Notes: generated by a model from the sequence alone, not told the origin. DNA of 64,000 bases from an uncultured Lachnospiraceae bacterium (GCA_948794795.1 CAQGLR010000008.1:1-64000); one strand, 5' to 3'. Shown: positions 36,916 to 46,681, numbered from the stretch's first letter. Made by a program: numbers and translations.

Positions 36916-38397
36916 TCACCCATCCTTTTCATTAAATACTTCACTTATGGCTTCTTTCAGTTCATCATATTGTTGGATAGCAGCTTCATGTGCACCTTTC
37001 CTGACAGTCATCTGGAGACGGAAAGCCTTTCTCTTAAGGTTCATTGTATCTTCTGCAACAAGCTGCTTAATATTCTCTGCAAATGAATCTGCCCTGTCCC
37101 AGTTCTCCATCTCTATGCAAATAACAAGTTTCTCCATATTTGCATTTATCTCTTTTATATTTTCAGGAGAACCCAGTGTATAAAGTTCCCTGTCCACCTG
37201 CTCAATCTCATCAGATATACTTCCTAAATTAAATGAATATGAACTTTCTTCTAAAATATTACCACTATTTGTTTCTTTATTATTTTCTAAATCTGCCTTT
37301 TTTACTCTTACTGAAAAAGAAAATGTGCTGCCTCTTCCTTTTTCACTCTCAACATTAATAGTCCCGCCCATCATCTCCACAAGGCTTTTTACAATGCTTA
37401 ACCCAAGGCCTGTACCACCAAACTTTCTTGTTATTGAAGCATCTGCCTGTGAAAAACTTTTAAAAAGCTTGTCCATTTCATTCTGTGCAATTCCTATACC
37501 AGTATCAATAACCATAAAAAACAATTCTATCTCATCATCAAGCTCAATAGTTTTGACAACATTAATAACTATCTGCCCTACAGATGTAAACTTAATTGCA
37601 TTTGACATAAGATTATTTAAAACCTGTGTAATCCTGAGTTCATCACCTATAAGCATGTCAGGTATATCCGCTGAAACATTACAAATAAGCTTTATGCCCT
37701 TTGAATTTACCTGTGGCATATTTACTTTCACCAGGCTGTCCATCATCTGGTGAAAACTGAATTCCCTGTTCTCTATAGTGAATTTACCTGCCTGCAGTTT
37801 TGAAAAATCAAGTATATTATTTATAATCTTAATCATGTTATCACAACACTGTGTAATAATTTCAACTGATTCCCTCTGTTCTACGGACAAACCAGTATCT
37901 AAAAGGTTCTGTGCCAGTCCCATTACCCCGTTTACAGGAGTTCTCAGTTCATGTGTGACATTTGCAACAAATTCATTACGTTCTTTATGGATTTCTTCAA
38001 CTTCAACCTTCGCTGATATAAGCTCTTTGGTGGTTTCTTTCTGCCTGGCTATATTACGTGCATAACACATGCCATAACACCCAGTTTCTTCTTCATCAAA
38101 AAAGAATACATAAACACCTGCTGTAATGCATGTCTGGTTCTTTCTGTAAACAACTGTTTCAAAACGTTCCCCAACTGGTTTATTCTCAAGGGTTATCCTG
38201 CCATCTTTAAGCCTCATAACAGCCCGGAGTACATCCTGTATATATATGTCCTCCTCCTCTTCATAAAAAAGCTGCTTTGTGACAAGCTGGTTTCTCTCAC
38301 ATACATATCCATCTGCATCAAAGAAAAAAACCATATCTTCTGGTACGCAGAACAATGCCTTGTAACGTTTCATTTTCTGCTCATAATTCCCCGTCAA
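36916..38397 (-). CDS. Cytoplasmic PAS-domain sensor histidine kinase
   Basis: About 493 residues, no membrane helix. An N-terminal PAS-like domain (about 10-125) is followed by HisKA with the histidine in NVTHELRTPVNG. A HATPase domain (NNLMSNAIKF, DTGIGI, GGTGLGLSI) comes next. A final ~110-residue helical region resembles an Hpt bundle without a clear histidine motif. The longest frame starts with TTG behind GGAGG at a long 12-base distance; a later ATG (eight codons on) is possible, so the start is uncertain. The gene is coupled to the HD-GYP regulator, and the two probably form a signalling pair. Confidence 0.85.
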   Translation of the reverse strand: MTGNYEQKMKRYKALFCVPEDMVFFFDADGYVCERNQLVTKQLFYEEEEDIYIQDVLRAVMRLKDGRITLENKPVGERFETVVYRKNQTCITAGVYVFFFDEEETGCYGMCYARNIARQKETTKELISAKVEVEEIHKERNEFVANVTHELRTPVNGVMGLAQNLLDTGLSVEQRESVEIITQCCDNMIKIINNILDFSKLQAGKFTIENREFSFHQMMDSLVKVNMPQVNSKGIKLICNVSADIPDMLIGDELRITQVLNNLMSNAIKFTSVGQIVINVVKTIELDDEIELFFMVIDTGIGIAQNEMDKLFKSFSQADASITRKFGGTGLGLSIVKSLVEMMGGTINVESEKGRGSTFSFSVRVKKADLENNKETNSGNILEESSYSFNLGSISDEIEQVDRELYTLGSPENIKEINANMEKLVICIEMENWDRADSFAENIKQLVAEDTMNLKRKAFRLQMTVRKGAHEAAIQQYDELKEAISEVFNEKDG

Positions 38398-38436
38398 CCT
38401 TACCTTACACCTCCATATAAACCTTTACAACAAGCC

Positions 38437-38943
38437 TTATATATTTGCCCCGCAGCACTTTTTATACTTCTTGCCGCTTCCACATGGACAAGGGTCATTT
38501 CTTCCTATCTTCTTCTCTTTAACTACAGTACCAGATTTTTTCTGCTGCAGATAAAGCTCTTTCCTGCGTTCTGCTGTAAGCAGGCTGTTCCATGCTGGAA
38601 GCCCATAAAGCCAGTCTGCCTTGGCTTCCACCATATTATAATAGAGTTTCTCTAAATCTATATCAAGCTTTACCTCTGTGTCTTCTGTCATATCCTCAAT
38701 CGGATTAGGTTCTTTAAGACTGTCATTAATGCCATCAAGAAATCCCACCATATATTTAAGTTCCATATTGTACTTTTCTGCAAGTTCTTTTACTGTACCT
38801 TTTACAATATCAGAAGGCTGTGCCAAAAGCTGCTCATAAACAGCTTTCTCTTCCTTAAAATATTTATCCCAGATAGCCTTTCCTGCTTTTGAATTAATCT
38901 CTACGCCGTATGCGTATTCTCTCCAGTCTTGTAATAATCCCAT
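38437..38943 (-). CDS. SEC-C motif protein
   Basis: 168 residues from the ATG at 38941-38943 with AGAGGA eight bases before. The C-terminus carries a zinc-binding SEC-C motif (GRNDPCPCGSGKKYKKCCG), as at the end of SecA. The first 140 residues are helical, with no recognised domain. SEC-C proteins without SecA are common and mostly uncharacterised; the motif may contact ribosomes or SecB. It lies 39 bases upstream of the kinase gene and could be in the same operon. Confidence 0.82.
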   Translation of the reverse strand: MGLLQDWREYAYGVEINSKAGKAIWDKYFKEEKAVYEQLLAQPSDIVKGTVKELAEKYNMELKYMVGFLDGINDSLKEPNPIEDMTEDTEVKLDIDLEKLYYNMVEAKADWLYGLPAWNSLLTAERRKELYLQQKKSGTVVKEKKIGRNDPCPCGSGKKYKKCCGANI

Positions 38944-39006
38944 AGTCTTGTCCTCTCTTAAAAATAGATAATTATATTTCATTATATCATTAGCATTTAA
39001 AAAAGT

Positions 39007-39037
39007 AAAGGCGGAAGCACTATGTGCTTCCGCCTTT
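39007..39037 (-). terminator. Terminator after ftsH
   Basis: AAAGGCGGAAGCAC at 39007-39020 pairs perfectly with GTGCTTCCGCCTTT at 39024-39037. Read on the minus strand it is followed by ACTTTTTTA. It closes the tilS-hpt-ftsH transcript. Confidence 0.88.
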
Positions 39038-39191
39038 GGAGAAGGTATTTTTGTTACTTATGGGGTGTAGCAAAAACTATATAATGTATTGGGGTTTACG
39101 CTTATTAGTATAGCAATCCTTCCATTTTAAGTGTGCACAAACATGCATAAAAATTGAAAATATTTTTGTGCATGTTCACCACCACACATAT

Positions 39192-41117
39192 CTATTCATT
39201 GTCACTATCGACAGAACTTTCCTGTATTTCATCCTTTTGTACTGTAAGTGGCTCTTTCTCTGCCTTATCTTCTATTACTGGAGGTGCAAACAGTGATTCA
39301 AATTCAAACCTGTCAATCCTCTCTTTTTCAAGAAGCAGTTTTGCGCAGGTATGAAGGATTTCTATATGCTCTTCAAGGATATTTTTAGCTTTAGCATAAC
39401 ATTCATCCATAATATGCTTTACTTCAATATCAATTTTTCTGGCAACATCTTCACTATAGCCCCTGCTTGTATGCCCAAAATCACGCCCAATAAAAACTTC
39501 ATCTTCATCAGCATAATTAATCATGCCTATATTTTCTGAGAAACCATACTTTGTAACCATTGCCTTTGCAGTATTGGTAGCCTGCTTAATATCCTGTGAT
39601 GCCCCTGTTGTAATATCATCAAATATTATAGACTCTGCAATACGGCCACCAAGGCTTACAATTATATCCTGAAGCATCTTTCCTTTTGTCAGGAACATCT
39701 CATCATGTTCTGGTAAAGGCATAGTGTAGCCTGCTGCCCCTGAACCTGTAGGAATAATGGAAACCATATGGACAGGTCCTACATCTGGAAGCAGATGGAA
39801 CAATATTGCATGGCCTGCTTCATGGTATGCTGTAATCTTTTTATCCTTTTCAGAGATTATCTTGCTCTTTTTCTCTTTACCAATGCCAACTTTTATAAAT
39901 GATTTACTTATATCTTCCTGTTCTATAAATTTACGCCCGCTCCTTGCACACACAATAGCAGCTTCATTAAGCAGGTTTTCAAGGTCTGCGCCAGTGAAGC
40001 CTACTGTAGTCTGCGCAATAGCTTTAAGGTTTACATCATCCCCAAGAGGCTTGCCTTTGGCATGTACCCCTAATATTTCTTCACGTCCCCTTACATCAGG
40101 GCGTCCTACTGTTACACGCCTGTCAAAACGTCCTGGACGTAGTATAGCAGGGTCAAGTATATCTACACGGTTTGTAGCCGCCATAATAATTATACCTTCA
40201 TTGATACCAAAACCATCCATTTCTACAAGCATCTGGTTTAATGTCTGTTCTCTTTCATCATGGCCTCCGCCAAGACCAGAACCACGCTTACGTGCAACTG
40301 CATCAATTTCATCTATAAATACAATACATGGTGCACTTCTCTTTGCTTCTGCAAATAAATCCCTTACACGGGAAGCACCAACACCAACAAACATTTCTAC
40401 AAAATCTGAACCTGATAAACTAAAGAATGGGACACCTGCTTCACCTGCTACAGCTTTTGCAAGAAGTGTCTTACCTGTTCCAGGAGGTCCTACAAGTATA
40501 ATACCCTTTGGAATACGTGCACCTACATCTGTATATTTGCCAGGATTGGCAAGGAAATCAACTATTTCTTCTAATTCTTCTTTTTCTTCTTTAAGTCCTG
40601 CTACATCTGCAAATGTCTTAGCATGTTGTCCGCCTGGGTCTATACGCTGGGCACGGCTTCTGCCAAAGTTCATCATTTTGGCATTGCCTCCGCCTCCGCC
40701 AGCTGACTGTGCAGACAGAAATGAGAAGAGGAAAAATATCGCAATTATCCCAAGCCCATATGGAAGCAATGTAGTAATAATCCATGATGTCTTTTGTATA
40801 TCATGTACTTTATACCTGCCAGCAAGTTCACTGTTATTTTCAAGAAGCTCTTCAACTTCTTTTACATCTGATACATAGAAACTTACTGCTGTACCTCCAG
40901 TTAATACAATGCTTATCTCACCTGTAGGTGTTTCCTGGTTTGGCAGTATTTCCACTGACTGGACTTTACCACTTTCCAGGTCTTCTTTAAAAGTATTGAT
41001 ATTATAAGAACCTGAGGAAGAATTACTTAGTACACCTGACGCATATACTGCAACAAATATTATCGCAAGTATAATAATGTAAAATCCTATCCCGGCTGTC
41101 TTCATCTGTTTCTTCAT
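39192..41117 (-). CDS. ftsH: ATP-dependent zinc metalloprotease FtsH
   Basis: 641 residues, full length. Two membrane helices (about 9-29 and 112-136) frame a small extracytoplasmic domain. The AAA+ module has Walker A GPPGTGKT (210-217), Walker B IVFIDE (265-270) and the SRH region NRVDILDPAILRPGRFDR. The M41 protease site is HEAGH (432-436). FtsH degrades membrane and short-lived cytoplasmic proteins and influences sporulation. The acidic C-terminal tail is somewhat long. It follows hpt by 21 bases, the usual tilS-hpt-ftsH order. Confidence 0.96.
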   Translation of the reverse strand: MKKQMKTAGIGFYIIILAIIFVAVYASGVLSNSSSGSYNINTFKEDLESGKVQSVEILPNQETPTGEISIVLTGGTAVSFYVSDVKEVEELLENNSELAGRYKVHDIQKTSWIITTLLPYGLGIIAIFFLFSFLSAQSAGGGGGNAKMMNFGRSRAQRIDPGGQHAKTFADVAGLKEEKEELEEIVDFLANPGKYTDVGARIPKGIILVGPPGTGKTLLAKAVAGEAGVPFFSLSGSDFVEMFVGVGASRVRDLFAEAKRSAPCIVFIDEIDAVARKRGSGLGGGHDEREQTLNQMLVEMDGFGINEGIIIMAATNRVDILDPAILRPGRFDRRVTVGRPDVRGREEILGVHAKGKPLGDDVNLKAIAQTTVGFTGADLENLLNEAAIVCARSGRKFIEQEDISKSFIKVGIGKEKKSKIISEKDKKITAYHEAGHAILFHLLPDVGPVHMVSIIPTGSGAAGYTMPLPEHDEMFLTKGKMLQDIIVSLGGRIAESIIFDDITTGASQDIKQATNTAKAMVTKYGFSENIGMINYADEDEVFIGRDFGHTSRGYSEDVARKIDIEVKHIMDECYAKAKNILEEHIEILHTCAKLLLEKERIDRFEFESLFAPPVIEDKAEKEPLTVQKDEIQESSVDSDNE

Positions 41118-41138
41118 TTATAATCTCCTTCACAATAT

Positions 41139-41669
41139 TTAATCCTCTATAAATTCAACTTCCCCTATATACGGAAGATTACGGTATTTTTGTGCATAAT
41201 CAAGCCCATACCCTACAACAAACTTATCAGGTATAACAAAACCTGTATACTCTGCTTCAATTTCTGTTTCCCTTCTGTCTGGCTTATCTAAAAGAGTGCA
41301 AAGTTTAAGGCTTGCTGGATTGCGTGCAAGAAGCATTTTTTTAGTAAGGCTTAGTGTATATCCTGAGTCTACTATATCTTCAATTACAATACAATGAAGC
41401 CCCTCTACCTCGCTATCAAGGTCTTTTTTCACAGTAAGGTTTCCTGATGTCTTAGTCTTGTCACCATAGCTTGATACCTGCATAAAGTCTATAGTAACAG
41501 GGACTGTAAGCCTCTTGGCAAGCTCAGCACAGAAAAATACGCTCCCTTTCAATATACATACAATACGTATTTCTTTTCCCTCATAATCCTTGCTAATCTG
41601 TTCTGCCATTTCACGTATTCTGTCTGTTATCTGTTTCTCTGTTATCATCTCATGTATAATTTCACCCAT
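41139..41669 (-). CDS. hpt: Hypoxanthine phosphoribosyltransferase
   Basis: The true start is the ATG at 41667-41669, right after the tilS stop, with GGAGAG inside the tilS end. The 176-residue length fits the family. The PRPP-binding motif VIEDIVDSGYTL (95-106) and the CILKGSVFF loop (38-46) are intact, with the flexible loop SSYGD near 66-70. The enzyme salvages hypoxanthine and guanine to IMP and GMP in the cytoplasm. Confidence 0.95.
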   Translation of the reverse strand: MGEIIHEMITEKQITDRIREMAEQISKDYEGKEIRIVCILKGSVFFCAELAKRLTVPVTIDFMQVSSYGDKTKTSGNLTVKKDLDSEVEGLHCIVIEDIVDSGYTLSLTKKMLLARNPASLKLCTLLDKPDRRETEIEAEYTGFVIPDKFVVGYGLDYAQKYRNLPYIGEVEFIED

Positions 41670-41670
41670 C

Positions 41671-43095
41671 TTATTCTTTCTCTCCTTCTGTATACATATT
41701 TGCACATAATACATTTCCAGTTCCATCTGTGACATAATAATATGCACTGCATCTTCCCATGGCAGGTATCCAGAGTATATGGCTTCCTTCTGCCAGTACC
41801 CAGGTCCTGCCACGTTCACTAGCAGGTATCTTAGCATCTATAAGTATACGGCTAAGTTTTTTCCTGATGCCATCAGTACGCAGCCACATATAATCTCCAT
41901 TTTCTGGATACCTGAACTGTGGCATAAATTTTATTTTATCATAGTCAAACCATTTAGTACAGTTATTTTTTTCAATAGTTGCTGGAAGCTCTTCCCTATG
42001 CTTCTTTTCAAATAAAATAATATGCTTTTTCCCATTAATATATTCAAGTTCCACACTTCCCGGCACACAAATATTTATTCTTCCAGTTACAGTATGTCCA
42101 TCTTCTGGCTTGCCTTTTCTAATCCATATTTTATTATAATCCCTGCCAGCACACAAACCATATGGCAAGTTTAAACGCCTGCCTGTACCACCACCAAGAA
42201 GGCCTGTAAACATATCTATATGCTTTGATGTTATATCTTTGCGGCTTCCTGCCGCATTTCCTGCCATACACATAAGCACTTCCCTTTGTATAACTATATC
42301 AGCCTCTGAAAGCCTTTCTGCGTCTGCCATATATATATTATTATTATGTGTAACAATTTCTTTATACAGTGCTGCTGCCTGCCTCCTGATATAACTATAT
42401 ATATCCTGCAGCTGCCTTGCAGTCCCCGCAAACCTTTCTACAACTGCAGGCTGTATATTATCTTCTATATATGGAATTATATTATTACGTATCATGTTTC
42501 TTGCATAATTATTATTTTCATTAGTGGAATCAGTGCAGTAGCTTATGCCTTCTGCCTTAAGGGCTTCTTCTATCTCCATGCGCCTTATATCAAGAAGCGG
42601 GCGTATAATACTGCCATTCTCCGGTTTCATACCGCCAATCCCCCGTATACCGCTTCCTCTTATAAGCTGGAAAAGCACTGTTTCCGCCTGGTCATCTTTG
42701 TGGTGCGCAACCGCTGTCTTATTATATCCAAGCTCTTTTCTTACATTTTCAAAACACTCATATCTGTACCTGCGCCCTGCTTCTTCCTCTGTAAGTTTTA
42801 GCTGTGCTGCCATTGCCTTAATGTCTTTGTGGAATACCTTGCATTTATATCCAAGCCCTTCCACAAAAGACACTGTATACTGTTCATCCCTTAGTGCCTC
42901 CTCACCCCTTATGCCATGGTTTACATGTACTGCACAAAGCCCAAGCCCATATTCACCAGCAAGCTTTGCCAGAACAGTAAATAAAAGCACAGAATCAGCA
43001 CCTCCTGAAACACCTGCAACTATTTTATCACCATATTCTAACAGCCTGTTCTCTTCAATAAACTTTTTAATCTTTAAGTAAATACTGCTATCCAT
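41671..43095 (-). CDS. tilS: tRNA(Ile)-lysidine synthase
   Basis: ATG at 43093-43095 with GGAGG seven bases before; 474 residues. The N-type ATP pyrophosphatase P-loop SGGADS lies at residues 30-35, followed by VHVNHGIRG and AHHKDDQAETV. TilS changes the wobble cytidine of tRNA-Ile(CAU) to lysidine and is essential. A C-terminal domain of the usual kind completes the protein. The gene lies between spoIIE and hpt, an arrangement conserved in Firmicutes. Confidence 0.95.
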   Translation of the reverse strand: MDSSIYLKIKKFIEENRLLEYGDKIVAGVSGGADSVLLFTVLAKLAGEYGLGLCAVHVNHGIRGEEALRDEQYTVSFVEGLGYKCKVFHKDIKAMAAQLKLTEEEAGRRYRYECFENVRKELGYNKTAVAHHKDDQAETVLFQLIRGSGIRGIGGMKPENGSIIRPLLDIRRMEIEEALKAEGISYCTDSTNENNNYARNMIRNNIIPYIEDNIQPAVVERFAGTARQLQDIYSYIRRQAAALYKEIVTHNNNIYMADAERLSEADIVIQREVLMCMAGNAAGSRKDITSKHIDMFTGLLGGGTGRRLNLPYGLCAGRDYNKIWIRKGKPEDGHTVTGRINICVPGSVELEYINGKKHIILFEKKHREELPATIEKNNCTKWFDYDKIKFMPQFRYPENGDYMWLRTDGIRKKLSRILIDAKIPASERGRTWVLAEGSHILWIPAMGRCSAYYYVTDGTGNVLCANMYTEGEKE

Positions 43096-43110
43096 CAGCA
43101 ACCCTCCAAT

Positions 43111-45399
43111 TTACTGCCTGCCACGTTCCCATATCCCTGCTACTATCACAGTCATATCATCCGCCGCCTTTCCTCCGCTTCTGCGCACAGCCTCATCAAG
43201 TATATGCTTTGCAATCTCTTGCGGGTTTATTATTTCACATCTTTTCAGGTATTCAGACAGGTCATCCTCACTATTCATAAAACAGTCCGAAACACCATCT
43301 GTCATCATTATAACATAATCCCCGTTAGATATTCCAACTTTTCCCACATATGATTCAATTTCATGGACAACACCTACAGGAAGTGTCTGCCCCTCTATCA
43401 TCATTACACGCCTGTTATGCCTCAGATATGTTGCAGAAGCCCCATTTTTCAGAAAACAGCAATCCCCTTTAAAGAGATTCAGTATAACAATATCAGCAGT
43501 TGCATACCCATCTTCCTCATCCCTCGACATATACAGGGAATTAATAAGCCTTATAGCAGAATTATGCGAAAAACCAGCTTCGGTCATCTGTTCAAGCAGC
43601 TCTATTACTGTTTTGCTCTCTTCCATAGCTTCATCACCACTTCCCATCCCATCTGAAAGTGCCAGAAGCATTTCCCCGCCAGGCAGTGATATACATGAAA
43701 ATGCATCTCCTGAAACCTCCCCACCGTCCTTTGGGCGTCTTGCCACGCCTGTAATAGAATATAAAGGGGTATCTTCTACAAATACAAAGTGCATCATTTC
43801 ATTTACAAGGACTTTCCTTGACTCATCAGACGGGCATATCGTTTTATCAAGAACCTGTGACAATATCCTTGCGACTTCTGCTGATGTAACAAGCCTTCCC
43901 CTGCTTGTTCTTGCCTGCATGCTTATCTCAAGCCTTCCATCCTGTTTCTCATATGCAAATATATCATCTGCAATAACTCTTCTGCGTTCAAGTTCTGTAA
44001 CAATCTTTTCCTCAATATCTATAGAAAAATCTTTGATATGCGGCATATTATCTGCAAGCCTTTGTACCATATCCCCAACTTCTTTCATCTGCCCTGCAAC
44101 TACCCTTCTGCTCTCTGCCATACGGTTGTGGAACCCCATAAGTGTCCTTGTCATATAGAGGTTCTGGTTAGCTTCTGTGAGAAACCTGTCAGGATATATA
44201 CATTCACTTAAAAATTCTGCCGGCATCTGGTCTGGCACAATACACCCCTGTTCCTGCGCAACTGCAAGAGTGCCAAATATTTCAGGCTTGCACAGTACAT
44301 CCTGTCCCATACACCTTGTACTATTCTCACAGTTGCCACATACCCTTGCAGACATCTCTTTCATCATTTCACGCATATCATGGTTATTCATCTCATATTT
44401 ATCTTCTGTCTGTTTCATAAGTGCTCCTGAAAGTTTAAGGAATGCGTCTGAAAATTCTTCAAGGCGGTGGCGCATCATATCTTGTACCCCCTTTTTATCA
44501 TTGGAGGCATTTCCGCCATAATGTCCAAATTTCCTCAGATAAAAAGAAGGAATGCATAAAAAAATTACACCTGCTGCTGCAACAGCTTTAATAGTCCCTG
44601 CTTCCATAATATTACCATCTAGTACATAATTTAACGCCATAGCTGTAATAAAAAAGACAGATACCATCCAAAGTTTACCTTGGCTTCTAAGTATACCAGC
44701 ACATATTCCAAGAAGTGCCATTATCCCAACCATTTCTGCCTGCCCGCCAAATATTGTAAATACAATTCCTGCTGCTGCGCCTGCAACCGCACCTGTCCCT
44801 GTCCCATAACAATATCCTGCCATAAGAAGCATAACATAAACAATTATCCCTGCAATAGAAACATCTGCCACAAATACCTTTGGAAACCCTAATACCGAAA
44901 GGGCAGCAATAATTATAATACTAATCATCTCTTCATTATCAAGATTCTGGTATTTCTTTGAATAAAGTATAAAATGTATCCCATCATAAAATACCCTGGT
45001 GCATGCAACCAGAAGTATACTGCTTAATACTGCAATCCACAGTTTATAACTGTTATATGGCATAATCCACAGCTGGAGTACCCAAAGTGACGCTGAAACC
45101 GCTGCCGATATAAGTGCTGCATGTCCCATCTTTATATGTATCTCCCTTTTATCAAGAATATCTGCAGCCAGTATAAGTGAAACCATAACTATTCCTCCAC
45201 AGATAGCAGTCTCCATACTTGTACTGCTTCCTATCATACCTATAAATACCGCAAGTGCTACTGGAAACACTGCCCCGCCTTCCGTAAATCCCGCCGCAAA
45301 ATACGCAATACCAAATGGGTTAAGCCCAAATATGCTTACACGCCCCAAAAAAAAGCCCAGTATAATTTGTAAAAGCATCCGTTTCTGAATCTGTTTCAT
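43111..45399 (-). CDS. spoIIE: Stage II sporulation protein E (PP2C phosphatase)
   Basis: ATG at 45397-45399 with GGGGAGG five bases before; 762 residues. The N-terminal ~300 residues are strongly hydrophobic, about ten membrane helices. A central cytoplasmic region follows, then a PP2C domain with metal-binding aspartates in GEVSGDAFS and ALSDGMGSG, and DDMTVIV near the end. SpoIIE dephosphorylates SpoIIAA to release sigma-F in the forespore and localises to the polar septum. Its presence indicates a spore-forming host. The start and the promoter at 45499-45531 agree in position. Confidence 0.95.
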   Translation of the reverse strand: MKQIQKRMLLQIILGFFLGRVSIFGLNPFGIAYFAAGFTEGGAVFPVALAVFIGMIGSSTSMETAICGGIVMVSLILAADILDKREIHIKMGHAALISAAVSASLWVLQLWIMPYNSYKLWIAVLSSILLVACTRVFYDGIHFILYSKKYQNLDNEEMISIIIIAALSVLGFPKVFVADVSIAGIIVYVMLLMAGYCYGTGTGAVAGAAAGIVFTIFGGQAEMVGIMALLGICAGILRSQGKLWMVSVFFITAMALNYVLDGNIMEAGTIKAVAAAGVIFLCIPSFYLRKFGHYGGNASNDKKGVQDMMRHRLEEFSDAFLKLSGALMKQTEDKYEMNNHDMREMMKEMSARVCGNCENSTRCMGQDVLCKPEIFGTLAVAQEQGCIVPDQMPAEFLSECIYPDRFLTEANQNLYMTRTLMGFHNRMAESRRVVAGQMKEVGDMVQRLADNMPHIKDFSIDIEEKIVTELERRRVIADDIFAYEKQDGRLEISMQARTSRGRLVTSAEVARILSQVLDKTICPSDESRKVLVNEMMHFVFVEDTPLYSITGVARRPKDGGEVSGDAFSCISLPGGEMLLALSDGMGSGDEAMEESKTVIELLEQMTEAGFSHNSAIRLINSLYMSRDEEDGYATADIVILNLFKGDCCFLKNGASATYLRHNRRVMMIEGQTLPVGVVHEIESYVGKVGISNGDYVIMMTDGVSDCFMNSEDDLSEYLKRCEIINPQEIAKHILDEAVRRSGGKAADDMTVIVAGIWERGRQ

Positions 45400-45498
45400 T
45401 GTTACCTCCCCTTCTGTCAGTCTGACATAAATATTTTTAATTTTGAAATTCATACTGGCGAAGCCCGCATTCTGCCTGCACAGTGCATTTGTTTGCAC

Positions 45499-45531
45499 AG
45501 TATAAAAAATTAATTTTGCATATTTTGTCAA
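45499..45531 (-). promoter_or_regulatory. Probable Spo0A-type promoter of spoIIE
   Basis: On the minus strand TTGACA (45526-45531) and TATACT (45499-45504) are separated by 21 bases instead of 17. B. subtilis spoIIE and spoIIG promoters have the same lengthened spacing and need Spo0A-P. The TTTGACAAAA around the -35 also resembles a 0A box, imperfectly. Assignment is by analogy. Confidence 0.55.
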
Positions 45532-45545
45532 ATCTAAGGTGGGAA

Positions 45546-45578
45546 CAAAAAAAATATGCCGCTATCTAAACGGCATAT
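45546..45578 (-). terminator. Terminator at the end of divIC
   Basis: ATATGCCG and CGGCATAT form an eight-base stem (45554-45561 and 45571-45578), followed on the minus strand by nine T residues. It separates the yabP-divIC operon from spoIIE. Confidence 0.85.
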
Positions 45579-45889
45579 TAATTATCACTATCTGGTTCAA
45601 ATATTATCTCATCTTTATAAACAAGTCCAAGTTTTTCCCTTGCAACTTCTTCTATGTATTCGTCTGTTTTTACATATTCTTCATACTCTTTAAGCTCCTC
45701 CGCCCTTTTATCCGCTTCCTTCTTCTCCTTTTTAAGCTGTGTAATCTGCTTCTCGTACTCCTTTTCCTGGTCCATTAAAACCGAACCATTATATACAAGT
45801 ATCCCGCATGTAATTGAACAAAAAATAATAACTCCTGCAACTGTAAAACGGCTTATCCGCTTTTTGCTTCTTGTTTTTCTCCGTGCCAT
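45578..45889 (-). CDS. divIC: Septum formation initiator, DivIC/FtsB family
   Basis: 103 residues: a basic N-terminus (MARRKTRSKKR), one membrane helix (about 16-36), a coiled coil (about 40-72), and the conserved tail EYIEEVAREKLGLVYKDEIIF. This is the bitopic DivIC layout, acting with FtsL in the divisome. AGGTGG precedes the ATG. The gene lies at its conserved place after yabP-yabQ. Confidence 0.92.
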   Translation of the reverse strand: MARRKTRSKKRISRFTVAGVIIFCSITCGILVYNGSVLMDQEKEYEKQITQLKKEKKEADKRAEELKEYEEYVKTDEYIEEVAREKLGLVYKDEIIFEPDSDN

Positions 45890-45971
45890 ATATCCACCTG
45901 CCTTTCTATTAATTATTTCCAGTCTCTTTTGATATACAATACACTATTTTTATAAATTTTTCAACCTGTAA

Positions 45972-46385
45972 TTAACCTCTTTTTATTTTTATCTTTTTTA
46001 TCTGTTTCTTCTGGTTCCTTTTTATTTGTGCTTTCTTTATCTTATTTTTAATCCATCTTAAAAATGAAGGCCTGTGGCTGCCAAAGATTTTAACAAGCCT
46101 TTTCCTTACAGGCCTGCTTATCCCACTTTCATACAGCCACGCCCCCATAACAAGCATAAGAATACCATACCATCTTATTTCCCCGTCATTATATATAAAA
46201 AATATGTAAAATACGGGTATAGATGCTGCTGCCCAGTATAAGATGTCCTCTATCCAGATAACTATACCTGTATGCTTTGCCATCCATCTTAAAATCCTTA
46301 ATACCTCATAGCAAAACATAAGTGCCATTCCACAACACAGCGTTACTAAAAGAAAAGTAACCTGTCCATGAATTATTTCGCTCAC
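45972..46385 (-). CDS. yabQ: Spore cortex biosynthesis protein YabQ
   Basis: 137 residues with four hydrophobic helices in the first 90 and a very basic tail (KKIKIKRG). LCCGMALMFCYEVLRILRWM and WIEDILYW are typical of YabQ. In B. subtilis YabQ is made in the mother cell and is needed for cortex formation. Its start overlaps the yabP stop by four bases. Confidence 0.9.
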   Translation of the reverse strand: MSEIIHGQVTFLLVTLCCGMALMFCYEVLRILRWMAKHTGIVIWIEDILYWAAASIPVFYIFFIYNDGEIRWYGILMLVMGAWLYESGISRPVRKRLVKIFGSHRPSFLRWIKNKIKKAQIKRNQKKQIKKIKIKRG

Positions 46386-46681
46386 TGAAACATCCTCCCA
46401 AGAAATGAAGCAGCTTTTTTAGCTGGTTCTTCCTTATCAGAATATGCAAAGCTGTCTATCCTTCCGTCTACGTCAACTTCACCCTTTTCAAGGGAAAGCC
46501 TGTTTACATGAAGCTCATCACCTCTTATAAGCAGAATACCTTGTTCCGTTTCAAGATAAACCTCTTTTGCATCAAATGACAACACATCCCTTACACCTGA
46601 TAATACAGCAGTCCTCCTTCCATTAAGGTAAACCTTATGTACTTGTTTACTTGGTCTATCGTCTATTCTTCTGTCTTCCAT
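46382..46681 (-). CDS. yabP: Sporulation protein YabP
   Basis: 99 residues. The conserved core, LNGRRTAVLSGVRDVLSFD followed by EQGILLIRGDELHV, identifies the YabP/YqfC family. The function is linked to spore formation in the mother cell. It is the first gene of a yabP-yabQ-divIC unit, 57 bases after the S4-domain gene. Confidence 0.92.
   Translation of the reverse strand: MEDRRIDDRPSKQVHKVYLNGRRTAVLSGVRDVLSFDAKEVYLETEQGILLIRGDELHVNRLSLEKGEVDVDGRIDSFAYSDKEEPAKKAASFLGRMFQ

Noticed and set aside
41670..41837. Long N-terminal extension of the hpt gene
   Set aside because: It runs inside tilS in another frame and lacks a binding site; the ATG at 41669 fits the family length.
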